Shown here piece by piece: positions 11,184 to 21,349 of a stretch of DNA of 64,000 bases (its first letter is position 1; every line of letters starts with the position of its first letter). Position numbers and translations under genes: made by a program. Source of the stretch: Dichomitus squalens LYAD-421 SS1 (lineage: Eukaryota; Basidiomycota; Agaricomycetes; Polyporales; Polyporaceae); NCBI RefSeq assembly GCF_000275845.1, contig NW_006766886.1, positions 1,340,945 through 1,404,944 on the forward strand. The letters run 5' to 3'. The notes beneath the pieces are model-generated. The model was not told the DNA's origin and did no database searches. It saw only the letters and a program-made list of their open reading frames with translations.

Positions 11184-13420
11184 CTGACTCGGACTCGCTG
11201 CGGCTGGTAGGGGCGCAGTATGCGGAGGTGCGTAGGCGGGCGGGGTGAGTGGCGATGTATGCAAGATACGACGAGTCCAGGAGTCAAGCCAGCAGTCACC
11301 GCGCAAGGTTCGGAGTTCTCATTAGATGTTCGTTAGATGTGCTTTGAGGTTCCTAACTAGACTATAGACCTTTCGACCGCTAGAAGACTCCCCGCTCTCA
11401 ATATAACCCTATCTCCATTCACGCTGGCGTGCGAGCCTAATGTCAGATCCGGAACGCCAACGCAACCCTTCTTCTCAACACTTGTATTCATCTCTTGCTA
11501 CTCGCCTCTCGTCTAGCTGTCATGTTCGCCTCGCTCTCGCCACATTCCGCCCCCTACCGCTCTATAGAAGGAGCTCAAGCTAATCGTCGCTGTGTATCTA
11601 TGCCCTATTTCCTAACCACGTCTGACTACCAAACGTGTCCCGCGTTCCCCATGTACAAGTTATAGCTATATCCTCCCTCTTTGGCTGGCATCTTATTTAT
11701 GACATCTTTGTACCTGGGGAACGAGCGTTCATTGCGACTTGCCCAGGGAACCCGGGCTTTGCCCGATAATACGGCCTTGTGGTCCCTCAGTTACAGGATT
11801 CGTATCTCGCACTCAGTTTAGTGCCAGAGCGCACTGCATTCATCCTTCTCGCTGACCCATTCTTAACAGAAGAGCTTGAAGGCGCCCTTGGTGGGTTGGG
11901 ATGAAGCATTTCATGTCTCCGAATCGTCCGAGAACACCACGCGAGTTCGGACACGGCTTCAGACCGTACGCGGCTGTGCGGTACCCGTTGCCTTGGACTT
12001 GCATTCTAGCACAAGGCACCAAGCAATCAATCACTAATTACGACGCACATTTACAATTCGGATTGGAGTGGGTGAGCCATCTCGTTCAAATACATGGCGC
12101 GTCGTCCGTGAACCAGCATCAGGCTCCTCGATTCGCACATACTAATCACTCTTAGTTTGACATCCGCACTCCAAGTCTGCAGTTGAGCACTGATCTGAAG
12201 GACAAGACAAAAGTTCCTGTGGACACGGACCTAGGATGAAACAACCGCGCAGAGAGCGATCCGGACACAAGCTCCAGCTTGTGGCTCTAGTGATGCTACA
12301 GAATAGCAAGTAAGCACGTAAGGCAATCTTACGTTTGTTCCTGACGCCATGTTTCGATGGTCCCTCTTGGGTAGTTCATCGCAATTGACAATGGAACTTT
12401 TCGGCCAATGAGGGGTAGCGGAAAGGCAGTCGTGTTTGTGACCTTGCCACGACAAGTAGTAATCTGAGATCGGCGATAGCTCTGGAGGTTTACTTTAGGT
12501 ATGCCAAAGGTCACACACGGAATAGACACGCGACGCAATATCACTGAGATATGCCTCACACGAGGTATACCTCATCATCTGCAGGCTGCTGAGACATAGC
12601 TCCAACGGGCACGGCGGGCGAAGACGCACATCTTGCTCCGCAGTTGACGTGGACGTACAACGTCTCCAAGCGACCTCTATACCATGGTGAAAGCGCTTTC
12701 CTGACTGGTGTTGGCCATCGCGCTTGTCCCCTAGCCTGTTGAAGTCGTGGTTCGACTTGCGACAATGGAGGACGACAGCCGCAACTACTAGTGCCCGAGA
12801 TGCTCTGTAATATGAACAGGCTATGGCGGGCTCGAGGCCCTCTCGATCACTTCATCATGGCGCCAGAACCATGAGGAGTACTAGAACCATGAGGAGTACT
12901 AGCGGTACGCCAGAAGGAACAAGGCAGTCCGGAGACAGCGGCGTCACAGCGTACCGCGACGCGCACAAGATACCAAGCAACCCACTCACCTCCATTCTGT
13001 CCTCCCATTGTCTGATATTGGCACAATTGCGCCTGCGGAGGGTAGTAGATTCATTCATGACACAACGTACCGTCTAGCTTGCTTACTACATGGCGTTGTG
13101 AGCCGCAGATCTATCAATGGTGCCCGGCGCTGGCGTCGAGTGGTGAGTGACAAGGATGTGGTGTTCCATCCTTCATGTTCTATCAAATTCAGTACAAATT
13201 GAGTGTACGTAGTGCATCACCGAAGGAGCAAACCATAGCAGCGCTACATACGACGAAGACGGGCGTTTCCCTACCCGATCCATTGAACTCGAAACCCCGA
13301 AACTTAGATCAGCAATAAGTTAGCCAGAGGGCCGGAGAGTGGTGTCGCGCGTCCCCGAGCGGCATCATGAGGGAGAGAAAAGGCAGTTCTCTAGCCCTGA
13401 GCGGCAGCCACTATCGTCAC
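11184..13420. other. Intergenic, no gene recognised
   Basis: No protein could be supported on either strand over 2.2 kb. It contains an 18-base direct tandem repeat (12865-12900, listed separately). A few minus-strand fragments around 12.2-12.8 kb have Cys/His residues but no complete domain. Confidence 0.4.
12865..12900. repeat. 18-bp tandem duplication
   Basis: The unit AGAACCATGAGGAGTACT occurs twice without interruption (12865-12882 and 12883-12900). It is a small exact direct duplication in noncoding DNA with no evident function. Confidence 0.8.
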
Positions 13421-14255
13421 TCAGTACGTATAAACGTGGTGCCGAGCCTGCCGTCCAAACCTGCCACCCAGGCAGGTCCCACAGCCGGCGTTCAGCGCGA
13501 CGACGAGAAGGACTGCTGTGGCTGCGACGGCCATCCATATCTGAAACAGAAGCACAATATGTCGTAAGCCCGAAACGAAGCCCCGCCGTAAGAAGCAAGT
13601 ACGTACCGACGGTCCATAAGCGGCCTCGACATGTTGGGCGTGGAAGTGGTCCCTCACTTTCGTGAAGAGGTACACAGAGACCGCAAGCGCTGCGGCAGCG
13701 GCTAGGAAGGCTAGCGTGGATACTAGCGCGAACAGGATGTAAGGCCATCTTGGTGGGTGACGGTGGTGTGAGAAGAAGATGGGGAGGAGCGTGAAGGCTC
13801 CTAGTAGGGTGAGTCCCGCGGCTGTGCGCGTATGCATGAATTGACATGTATTGTGCAGGAATTAGACCACGACGTACCAACGGGATACAGTACTAATAGC
13901 ATGGGAAGTGGTTTTATCAAGATATCGTCCAGGTTATATCCAATTCTGCGTTGCGAGGCGCCGTCAGGCTACTGTTGAATGCACGCAATTCTCGAGATAT
14001 AGAGGATGCACGCACTGCTTGGTACATATGCCTGTCAGTTCTAGGCAAAATCCCACCACCCCAAAGCGAATTCCGCCTGCCGCCTCTGATCGCAGGAAGT
14101 AGAACTGCTGTATGAAAGGCGTGGAGAATATTACGAGCACTCTACGTAACGGTCCAATGAGCCTCGCGCATCCTATACCAAGAGATGTAGGCTACGTACA
14201 GAAGTACTAGAGCGGCGACAGTCGCCATAAACATGAGCAACGCGGGGCCACACAT
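13421..14255 (-). CDS. SUR7/PalI-type four-helix membrane protein
   Basis: Five minus-strand exons (14255-14200, 14141-14016, 13945-13878, 13821-13607, 13540-13421) join exactly in phase to 194 aa, although no single exon codes more than about 70 residues. Four hydrophobic segments are visible near residues 5-26, 73-100, 111-137 and 157-175. Between helices 1 and 2 lies an extracellular loop with two Cys in FGVVGFCLELTGICTK followed by QIGYN, a pattern typical of SUR7/PalI proteins, where the Cys motif is conserved. Family members act at the plasma membrane in eisosomes, cell-wall integrity or ambient-pH sensing. The short His/Arg-rich tail ends HHVYTY. Introns 1 and 3 have GTACGTMG-like donors; intron 4 is in frame. 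The family call is inferred from topology and the Cys loop. Confidence 0.75.
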
Positions 14256-15216
14256 TGTGAGGTCCTAATGCGCATAGCCTCGCGGAAGCGTCGTTATGAG
14301 GTCGTGTAGAGGTGAAGGTCGTAAGCGTTCGTCAGATCCGCGTCGTTGAAAGAGGATACCCCGCCAAGATGCTTCCGCAGTCGTGTTAGTTGACTTTGCC
14401 GGAGACGCCGTAAGCCGAGCCTGAGAATGTCAACCTCGAGAAGTAGCGTGAATACAGGTCGTTCCAGAATAAGCAGCCAATACGGTCGTGGGGAGTCCAA
14501 GGGTAGTCTCTGGCTTAGAACAGGACCAGGAGACCCAAGATGCAGTTGGTTTGCGCTGAACCGCGTCGAGGACCGCCATCGCGGCGGTCATCAAGAAACA
14601 ATGTTCGACTTTCCGTCCTCGAAGACGCCCGAGGGTACTCGGCCCGCCTCGGTACTTTGTACCTTGCGGCGGCCCGGATACTGAGAGTGCTTATGTGGCT
14701 TAGGGTTTTCAACTCATGCGGTACGCGTCATGTTGACTGGTATCTTCCATTCCAACAAATCACGGACGTTGCTCCAGAGAAAAGTCTGAATTCATAAGCT
14801 GCAAGACACTGACAACTGTACTTAGAGCCCAGACACGCTCCAGCTGGTGAAGAAATCGACCGCATCGGAGTCCCTCCCCCGTGATACTTTAACACAGCCA
14901 CCGGCACCCCACAATACCTACCACGGTGGTCTCCGTGATGAGCCGAAGAACACAGTAGCCTTGAGCCCCTGCGACGTTTCGTTTCCTGGCACTGAGGTAT
15001 AGTTTTGGCTTTTCTAATCACTGGTACCGTCCATGGCCTACCAGCGGTCACTGACCAACTCTATAGCGGTGACGTATCAGCGATCTTGCGCCGCCGCACG
15101 CCCTTCTCCACGTTGCACTTGCTTATCGACCTGAGCTTTTGTGGAGTAAGATTTGTCGCTCATCGTTTTATATCAGGTACTCAGTCACACAGTATTTAAC
15201 GCGTCAAGCAGTCAAG
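14256..15216. other. Divergent intergenic region between SUR7-like and enoyl-CoA hydratase genes
   Basis: About 960 bases with no coding signal. It must contain the promoters of both flanking genes. An AT-rich TTTTATAT element sits near 15165, about 50 bases before the hydratase ATG, and could serve as a TATA-like site. Confidence 0.35.
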
Positions 15217-16515
15217 ATGTCTTCGCCTGACTATAGTCAGCAGGGGTTTACAGCGATCCGCGTCGAACTCGACGGTGCGGTCGCTGTTGCGACTCTTTGC
15301 CGTGCTAAAGAGTGAGTGTGCCCACATCAATGTTTGTTTGATCTAAAACCATCGCTCCTAGACGCAATACATTCTCTACGGCACTCCACGGTGACCTGAT
15401 CAAGGCTTACGACCTTTTCGACCGGGACGACCGTGTCCGCGTCGTTGTCCTGACAGCGGAGCCCACAGCTCCGGCGTTCTGTGCTGGGGTTGGTTCATTC
15501 GTGTCTGCTATACTTCAAGACGCTTACAACAGCCGACTCCCACGACGCAGGCAGAACTCAGCGGCGGCTGGCTAGGCATGTTCCTCCCCGAGGCCGAGAA
15601 GGAGGGAGAGCATGGTGGGTCATTCCCTCCCTTCCTAGTCCACCTGCCGTAAGTCCCATGAACGTCGTGTGATAGCCCACAGGGATGGAGGCGGCCAGGT
15701 AACTCTAGCGATCTTCCGCTGCAGGAAGATCACAATTTGTGCTGTCAACGGGCACGCGGTGAGTCTTCATGCAAGTAGGTTCCGCCAAGTTGTGGACCAC
15801 GCTCATGGGCGATGGGAATGTGGTGCTCTGCGTCGCTTTGCAGGTCGGAGTTGGGGTCACCGCGTTGCAGCTTCCTTGCGACATCCGATTCGTCTGGGGA
15901 GGAGCCAAGCTCGCATTTCCGTTCGTCCGGCGCGGAATCGCTCCCGAAGGTGGATTTCGCTGGCATTAGAAGCACACTCTCGTTCTATCGATCCGCACGA
16001 GACTGATATGTGGACTTTGGACAGCTGCATCCTCGTACCTTCTCCCGCGGCTCATCGGAAACTCTCGCGCGCTCTCACTCTTCTTGACAGGAGCCACTGT
16101 GTCCCCGGACTCACCACTCCTCGCCGGTCTGTACCACAGTGTGTTGCCCACGCGCGAGGAGGTCTTCCCGGCTGCACTCACGCTGGCCAAGGACCTTGCA
16201 GTGAACACGTCACAAACTGCTGTTGCGGTCACCAAAGGACTCGTTTGGCGTGGACCCGACAACATCGAGGAGACGCACTTGCTCGACTCACGTGCAATTC
16301 GTGTTTTGGGAGCTGCGGGGGATGCTGCCGAAGGCGCACGAGCGTTCAAGGAACGTCGTCTGCCCAAGATGACTGATAAATTGTCGGACCACTTGACACC
16401 CTGGATGCCATGGGTGAGTGTCGGAGTACGATTCTGCAGGCCAGTTTCTGATTGCACACGCCGGATCATACAGTGGAGAGAAATCGATGTGAACCATCGC
16501 AAGGCGAAGTTGTAG
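15217..16515 (+). CDS. Peroxisomal enoyl-CoA hydratase/isomerase
   Basis: Exons 15217-15311, 15362-15488, 15551-15614, 15676-15758, 15844-15949, 16025-16413 and 16474-16515 join to 301 aa, the usual crotonase length. Crotonase landmarks appear in order: an N-terminal strand AIRVELDGAVAVATL, ERNTFSTAL, the oxyanion-hole motif PAFCAGAELSGGW, the helix HRDGGGQVTLAIFRCRK with VNGHAVGVGVTALQLPCDIRF, and RRGIAPEAASSYLLPRLIG, whose Glu lies where the isomerase/hydratase catalytic acid is expected. The protein ends in AKL, a canonical PTS1 peroxisomal signal, so a step of peroxisomal beta-oxidation of fatty acids is likely. Whether it hydrates 2-enoyl-CoA or shifts a 3-enoyl double bond cannot be decided here. 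Confidence 0.9.
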
Positions 16516-16892
16516 ATGCGGGTCATTTTTGCTCCTGGCGTTAGCAGGTTGCAAATCTCAGCCACCACGATGCTTGTATTTCGTTGGAGTGTCAAGCGGG
16601 GATATCTATGTACGGTAGTGCTCGTCGCATAGGGCTGGTGCGCCCCGGTGCTAGACTATTGAGTAGTGGTATCAGGAGACCTGGAAATTGCTCAATGGCC
16701 CTCTCAAGCGCCGGGGGTGATAAGGGCGTCAAGGCGCTTAATGATTAGCGGTGAAGACGATCAGGGCGCCCAGTCGCTTACATCTCGTATTCATATGCGC
16801 CGTCTTTACTTCTACCCAACAGCCCTTGCGGCAGGTTTTGGCCACCTCGTTTCAGCGTTGCGGCTTCTGAGATATCATAGAAGCATCTTTCC
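16516..16892. other. Intergenic, presumed promoter of the cytochrome b5-domain gene
   Basis: A 377-base spacer between two plus-strand genes with no coding signal or clear core promoter element. Confidence 0.35.
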
Positions 16893-17743
16893 ATGGCGTC
16901 ATATCTGAAGAGCTGGCTGTATGCACAGAATCCAGAAGCGACATCTTCAGATATTCCTTCTATCGAGACATCGCCTCCTGCTGTAGAGGAAGACGACGAT
17001 ACCGAGACCGTCCACGGAGAGGACGATGTACCACCGGCGTTTCCAGCAGTCAACAGCGCGCAGAGGGCAGCCTCGGGTTCCGGGACGCAAATCGAGAGTG
17101 TTCCTCGGATACTAACGGATTCGCAACTCATGCCCCCACCGCCCGCTCCTTCGCTTGCGGCTCGTCGACCTGGCGTGCCTGGGACGTCTTCCATCGGAAA
17201 TTCACTCGCTGTCCCTTCTGCTCCCTCTTCGTCCTTGCTTCCGCCACCCACCACGACGAAACCGCCCCCCAAAGTAGCCAAGAGAGCGAAGGTTGCGCTC
17301 GCACCGGGCCATGGCCCATTGGACTGGGCCAACCTCAAGAAGTCAGGACAGGATTTGAGGGTGGGTTTCCAAATTGCCACTGAAAGAACTTACTTCTCAC
17401 GTCAAGGCATAGGGTACAGACACATTACTCCGAGTGACGCCGTCCATGCTCAAGGAACATAGGACCCGAGAAGATGCGTGGTCTGCGTTTAATGGCAAGG
17501 TGTACAACATCACGCACTACCTGCCATATCATCCCGGAGGCGAGAAAGAACTCATGCGAGTCGCCGGAAGGGACGGGACCAAGCTATTTGGTACGTTCAT
17601 TCCGCTTGCATGGCTCCTCGCACCTCCACGCTGGAATGTGCTTATGACCTGTTGTCTCTTGGCGCGCAGCATCGACCCATGCATGGGTGAACTTAGATTA
17701 CATGTTAGATGAATGCCTTGTGGGCTTCATGGTCTCTGACTGA
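16893..17743 (+). CDS. Cytochrome b5-domain protein (Irc21-like)
   Basis: Exons 16893-17360, 17413-17590 and 17670-17743 join to 239 aa. The first 150 residues are low-complexity: acidic (VEEDDDTETVHGEDD), then Pro/Ser-rich (LLPPPTTTKPPP). A cytochrome b5 heme domain follows from about residue 160, with RVTPSMLKEHRTREDAW, NITHYLPYHPGGEKELM (axial His196) and ASTHAWVN (axial His219). Both heme ligands are present and 23 residues apart, as in functional b5 domains. The sequence style matches the group containing yeast Irc21 and the N-terminal domain of cytochrome b5 reductase 4, but no reductase domain follows. There is no membrane anchor, so a soluble electron carrier is inferred; the partner is unknown. 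Confidence 0.85.
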
Positions 17744-18188
17744 ACGGTAGTACCTACCGTAGCTGGGACACTGGCACTAGTAATGGCACTTGTTGGAGCT
17801 TCGTAGGGGGTGATTGCGTATAGATTATCTCGATGTCCGAGCCCCGTGTACATACCATTTCTTCTGATGTGCCCCCTCGGATATCTGGGCACTTAATCTA
17901 ATGCTAGACGGTGCAGACCCACCTCCCGGAAAGCATGCTTCACCTTTGCGATTAGTCAACGTCGGGCCTCGATACCGGCGCCAGGGTCGAGGATATGGCG
18001 CGTGAGAGAGGACGCCTACAAATGACGCTTCTCGACCACACTCCTGCCAGTGCGCCGCGGTCCTGTCGTCCACCTGCTGTCCCTCGACCTTATAAGCCCT
18101 AGCCTGCAAGGTTCCCATATTCTGCATTGCTTCCGAGGCGCCAGGCCGTGCTTCCCTGTCTGAAGTCCCTTAACACCACGCACTCACG
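17744..18188. other. Intergenic, presumed promoter
   Basis: A 445-base spacer upstream of the unrecognised gene at 18189. No coding signal was seen. Confidence 0.35.
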
Positions 18189-20691
18189 ATGATCTCAAAC
18201 TCCTTCCCCTGCGATCGCGAGCGCTCCCCCACTCCTCTCTCGCAATGGCAGACGAAAGCGGAGACAGCTGCTGGCAAAGGAAAGAAGCCAATCTATCCCA
18301 ATCGCTCGTGGGTCCGCGTGCGTGACTCAGACCCGCCGAGCGTGTGTTCCCGGGATGGAGCGGAGAAACCTGCGCTGCTCGCGCGTATGTCCGACACGGG
18401 TAAAACAGACAAGCGGTATGACCATGGGCAAAGGGAAAGCGCCGTCAAGGAGGGAGGAGAAGAAGGTGAGGTTTCACAGGTCCTGGGCGAGAAAATGCAA
18501 GATGAGCCCTCAGTGCAGACCGTGACCTCTGGCGTACGAATCAAGACCGAGGAATTGCCCGTTACCATCCCCTCGCCCACGCGCAGCGAACACCTTGTCA
18601 GAAGGAAGAGGGGATCGCGTTCGACTATCGATGTGGTGAGCATGTCCTGGTCGCCCACCATCAAGCAGACGCACTCAATAAATATACCAGTTCGGGAACC
18701 CGACCGACTTTCCTCCTAGCGGGATGCACGACTCGATTATGAATGTGCCAAAGGAAGAGAATGAGTCTGTGGAGAGCACGAAGGATGGAGTCATCGACGT
18801 CGACGCCTTTCTCGCTGCTGCGTTGCCACCTCAAACAGACAAGCTATATCTTGTAAACAGTTCTTCTTCCATGTCTCCGACCACCACACACAACACCGTA
18901 GGACGACCTCCGGCTGATGTCATCGCCCACGTAGGAGGCATGTCTGCGTCTGTCTCACGGTCGACTTCTTCGCCCGCAGTACCGCCCCTGCGACAGTCCC
19001 CACCTCTTTCCCAACGCGTTCTGGATCAATGCCGTGCCATATTGGTTCCACTCGTGGAACGCAACGCGAAGCTGCGTAAACCTGGAGTGGACGAGGAGAC
19101 GGTGAAGAGACGAGCATACAGGCTTCTTTCGGATAAGCTATGTGCCGACTTCGTGAAACTCGCGAAGCAAGTGCGCGAGCAGATATCCGGGGAGAAGGCG
19201 ACAGATACGATGCATTCCGTGAAGCGGGTGAGGGAGCCTGGCCCTGACATATCTGTTTCCCCGCCTAAACGTCCGAAATTGGAGTTGCCGACGGAACCGT
19301 CCCTAGAAATTGTTACCCCCATGGCGTTGGACGAGGATACTCCCATGGACCAAGATACTGAAGTCCTTCCTCCAGCAGATCATGCCGAAGTTCATGTGCC
19401 TGCAGACGTAACTCCTCCGCCCAGTTCTCGGTCTCGGATTGCCTCCCCTTCGAATCCTGATCCTGCGCTGAACAGAGATCGCTATCCGGATATCTCGCCA
19501 ACTGATCTCCAGCCACATCCGGCAATACCTTTGCCTTTTCCAGCGGCTTCGAGCTCGAGCCTCGGCAGTCCCAGTCCCACCATACCCACTTCACAACCAC
19601 CTGCGCCAGACGAACCTTCAATGCAAGTGCCATCAGAGATGCCTTCAGATAATCAGTGTACCATCATCATACCTGCAACCTCCAGCCCATTTCTACCTCC
19701 GCACTCTCCCCAGACGAGCTCCGTCTCCATCGACCGGGAAGACATCGCTGCTACGCAGGAGGCAGATAACATTGCATCAGACTCATCTCGTCAAGATTCC
19801 GAAACCGTTACGCGCATCTTGGATCGAACCCCCGAGGACGAACGAGTGGTACAGGAGCCTGACGACGATATGCACTCTGTACAGAGGCCGAATGACCCAC
19901 CATCGGAGGACTACCCTCCATGTGTCGTCCCAGGTTTATGGGGGAATGTCAGAGGGCAGCCGTCCGCGCGGATCGAGTCGATGGATTTCTTTGTGGATCA
20001 TGCCACTGCTGATGCAATTCAACGATGGTCAACCAGACAAAAGTCTATCAGGTCCGTAGACCACACCGTTCCCAGAAGGTCCAGCATGTTGACAGTATTC
20101 GATTGACAGTCTCAATGAGCGCCACGTGGCGGTTCATCTACTCTGTCTACCGATCACACCAGCCCAAGCAGTCCTGCAGGACCCAAGACTTTCGCCGGAG
20201 GACGTAGCTGCCACCTTATTCGACATCCCATCAGACTGGCCGGAGCCAGGTAAACTCGTCGTGGAGGTCAAGCGCGAAGACAACACCTCTGGGACCGCTT
20301 GGTTCACGCATCAGCCTGTGAGTATCGGATCGTTTGCGACCGCGGAGATGATCTCACGAATGTTCTTATATATATGGTTTCTTCGCAGAGTCCATGGACC
20401 ACACATTTGGATATCACTCTTACCGTCCGACACGGGAAAAACACGCTTGACCTCATCCACCTCGCGCCATTGGCGGACCGTCTATTTGTGCTCCACGCGG
20501 CGGAGCCCTCTGAAGACGAGAAGATGGCAGCATATAAGCAAACCCTTATATGGTTGAATCTTGAGAGGGCTCGTCGACGTCCCAAGAGTCCCCGCAGTCC
20601 GAAAGGCGTCCCGAGAAAGCCCTCCACATCTCCAGGTGCAGCATCTTCCCGGGCAAGGATGTCGCCTGCAGCGTCTGTCGCAGCCACATGA
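18189..20691 (+). CDS. Unrecognised Ser/Pro-rich protein, paralogue A of a convergent pair
   Basis: Secure exons are 18724-20051, 20110-20317 and 20389-20691, giving 612 aa if translation starts at the ATG at 18724. A further upstream frame (ATG 18189 to about 18635, with TIPSPTRSEHLVRRKRG) looks coding and probably forms exon 1, but I could not find a clean in-phase splice to 18724, so the N-terminus is uncertain. Visible parts are a helical segment (VLDQCRAILVPLVERNAK), a long Pro/Ser/Thr-rich disordered region, and a C-terminal globular domain with IQRWSTR, FDIPSDWPEPGKLVVEV and HGKNTLDLIHL. The tail is basic (PKSPRSPKGVPRK). The globular domain resembles that of the minus-strand gene at 21350-24711, including both intron positions. 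A loose resemblance to the PINIT fold of PIAS-type SUMO ligases is speculative, since no SP-RING is present. Confidence 0.7.
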
Positions 20692-21349
20692 GTTCACGAC
20701 GGCTCTATACTGCGTTTCGGTTGGTTCGGGTCTCCGCGGGCACGTCTTCGAATGCTATTGGCAGACCTCGTCCTTTGGATCTTGCTCTTGGAATCTGAGA
20801 TGCCGATCGATTTGTTGCTGCAACAAGCTGCGCGAGCACGGCATGACGAGACGGCGATGAGCCTGATCATGTATTCGAAAGTCGTACCGCCAAATTTCTA
20901 ATCTTTTTCGGCTCGGGGCTAAGCGGAAAACTCTCGGAGTTTTTTTTTGGTAGGGCGCGAGAGTGCCAGTGTCCACAGTGGTTCCAAGAGGGCGTGTCGT
21001 GAGGACGTACCAGCGCGCTGTCGACCTCGGAGTTTGTTCATGGGGGTACCCCAGCACGCACGGACCTTTGCATCATATAGATTCTTTCATGCAGACATTG
21101 CGGGTTGCTATGATACATCACAATATCTTATTCACGCTGATATGCATTATATGAAGTGGACATGACTAGAAATAGCTTGACGAGCACGAAAGCGTGGAGA
21201 CAGCGAGAAGCGAGCGAGCAGTGGGACTCATCCGGTCCCCGCTTGCAGTACAATACACGGTAGAGGCTACATATTACACCGACTGTATGCCTAAGGCAAT
21301 CAAGAAACATTCCAGTGACAATTAGACATGCATGCAACCCCTGAGACAA
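20692..21349. other. Intergenic between convergent paralogues
   Basis: A 658-base spacer where the two related genes end. It contains a run of nine T at about 20941-20949 and AT-rich 3'-flank-like sequence. No coding signal was seen. Confidence 0.4.

Noticed and set aside
12231..12765. Minus-strand fragments with Cys/His such as WQGHKHDC, like the end of a MYND finger
   Set aside because: The other zinc ligands could not be placed in order, and frames are interrupted, so a real or decayed MYND gene cannot be supported.
16778..17380. A 200-codon minus-strand frame
   Set aside because: It lies antisense to the low-complexity first exon of the cytochrome b5-domain gene and mirrors its codon bias.
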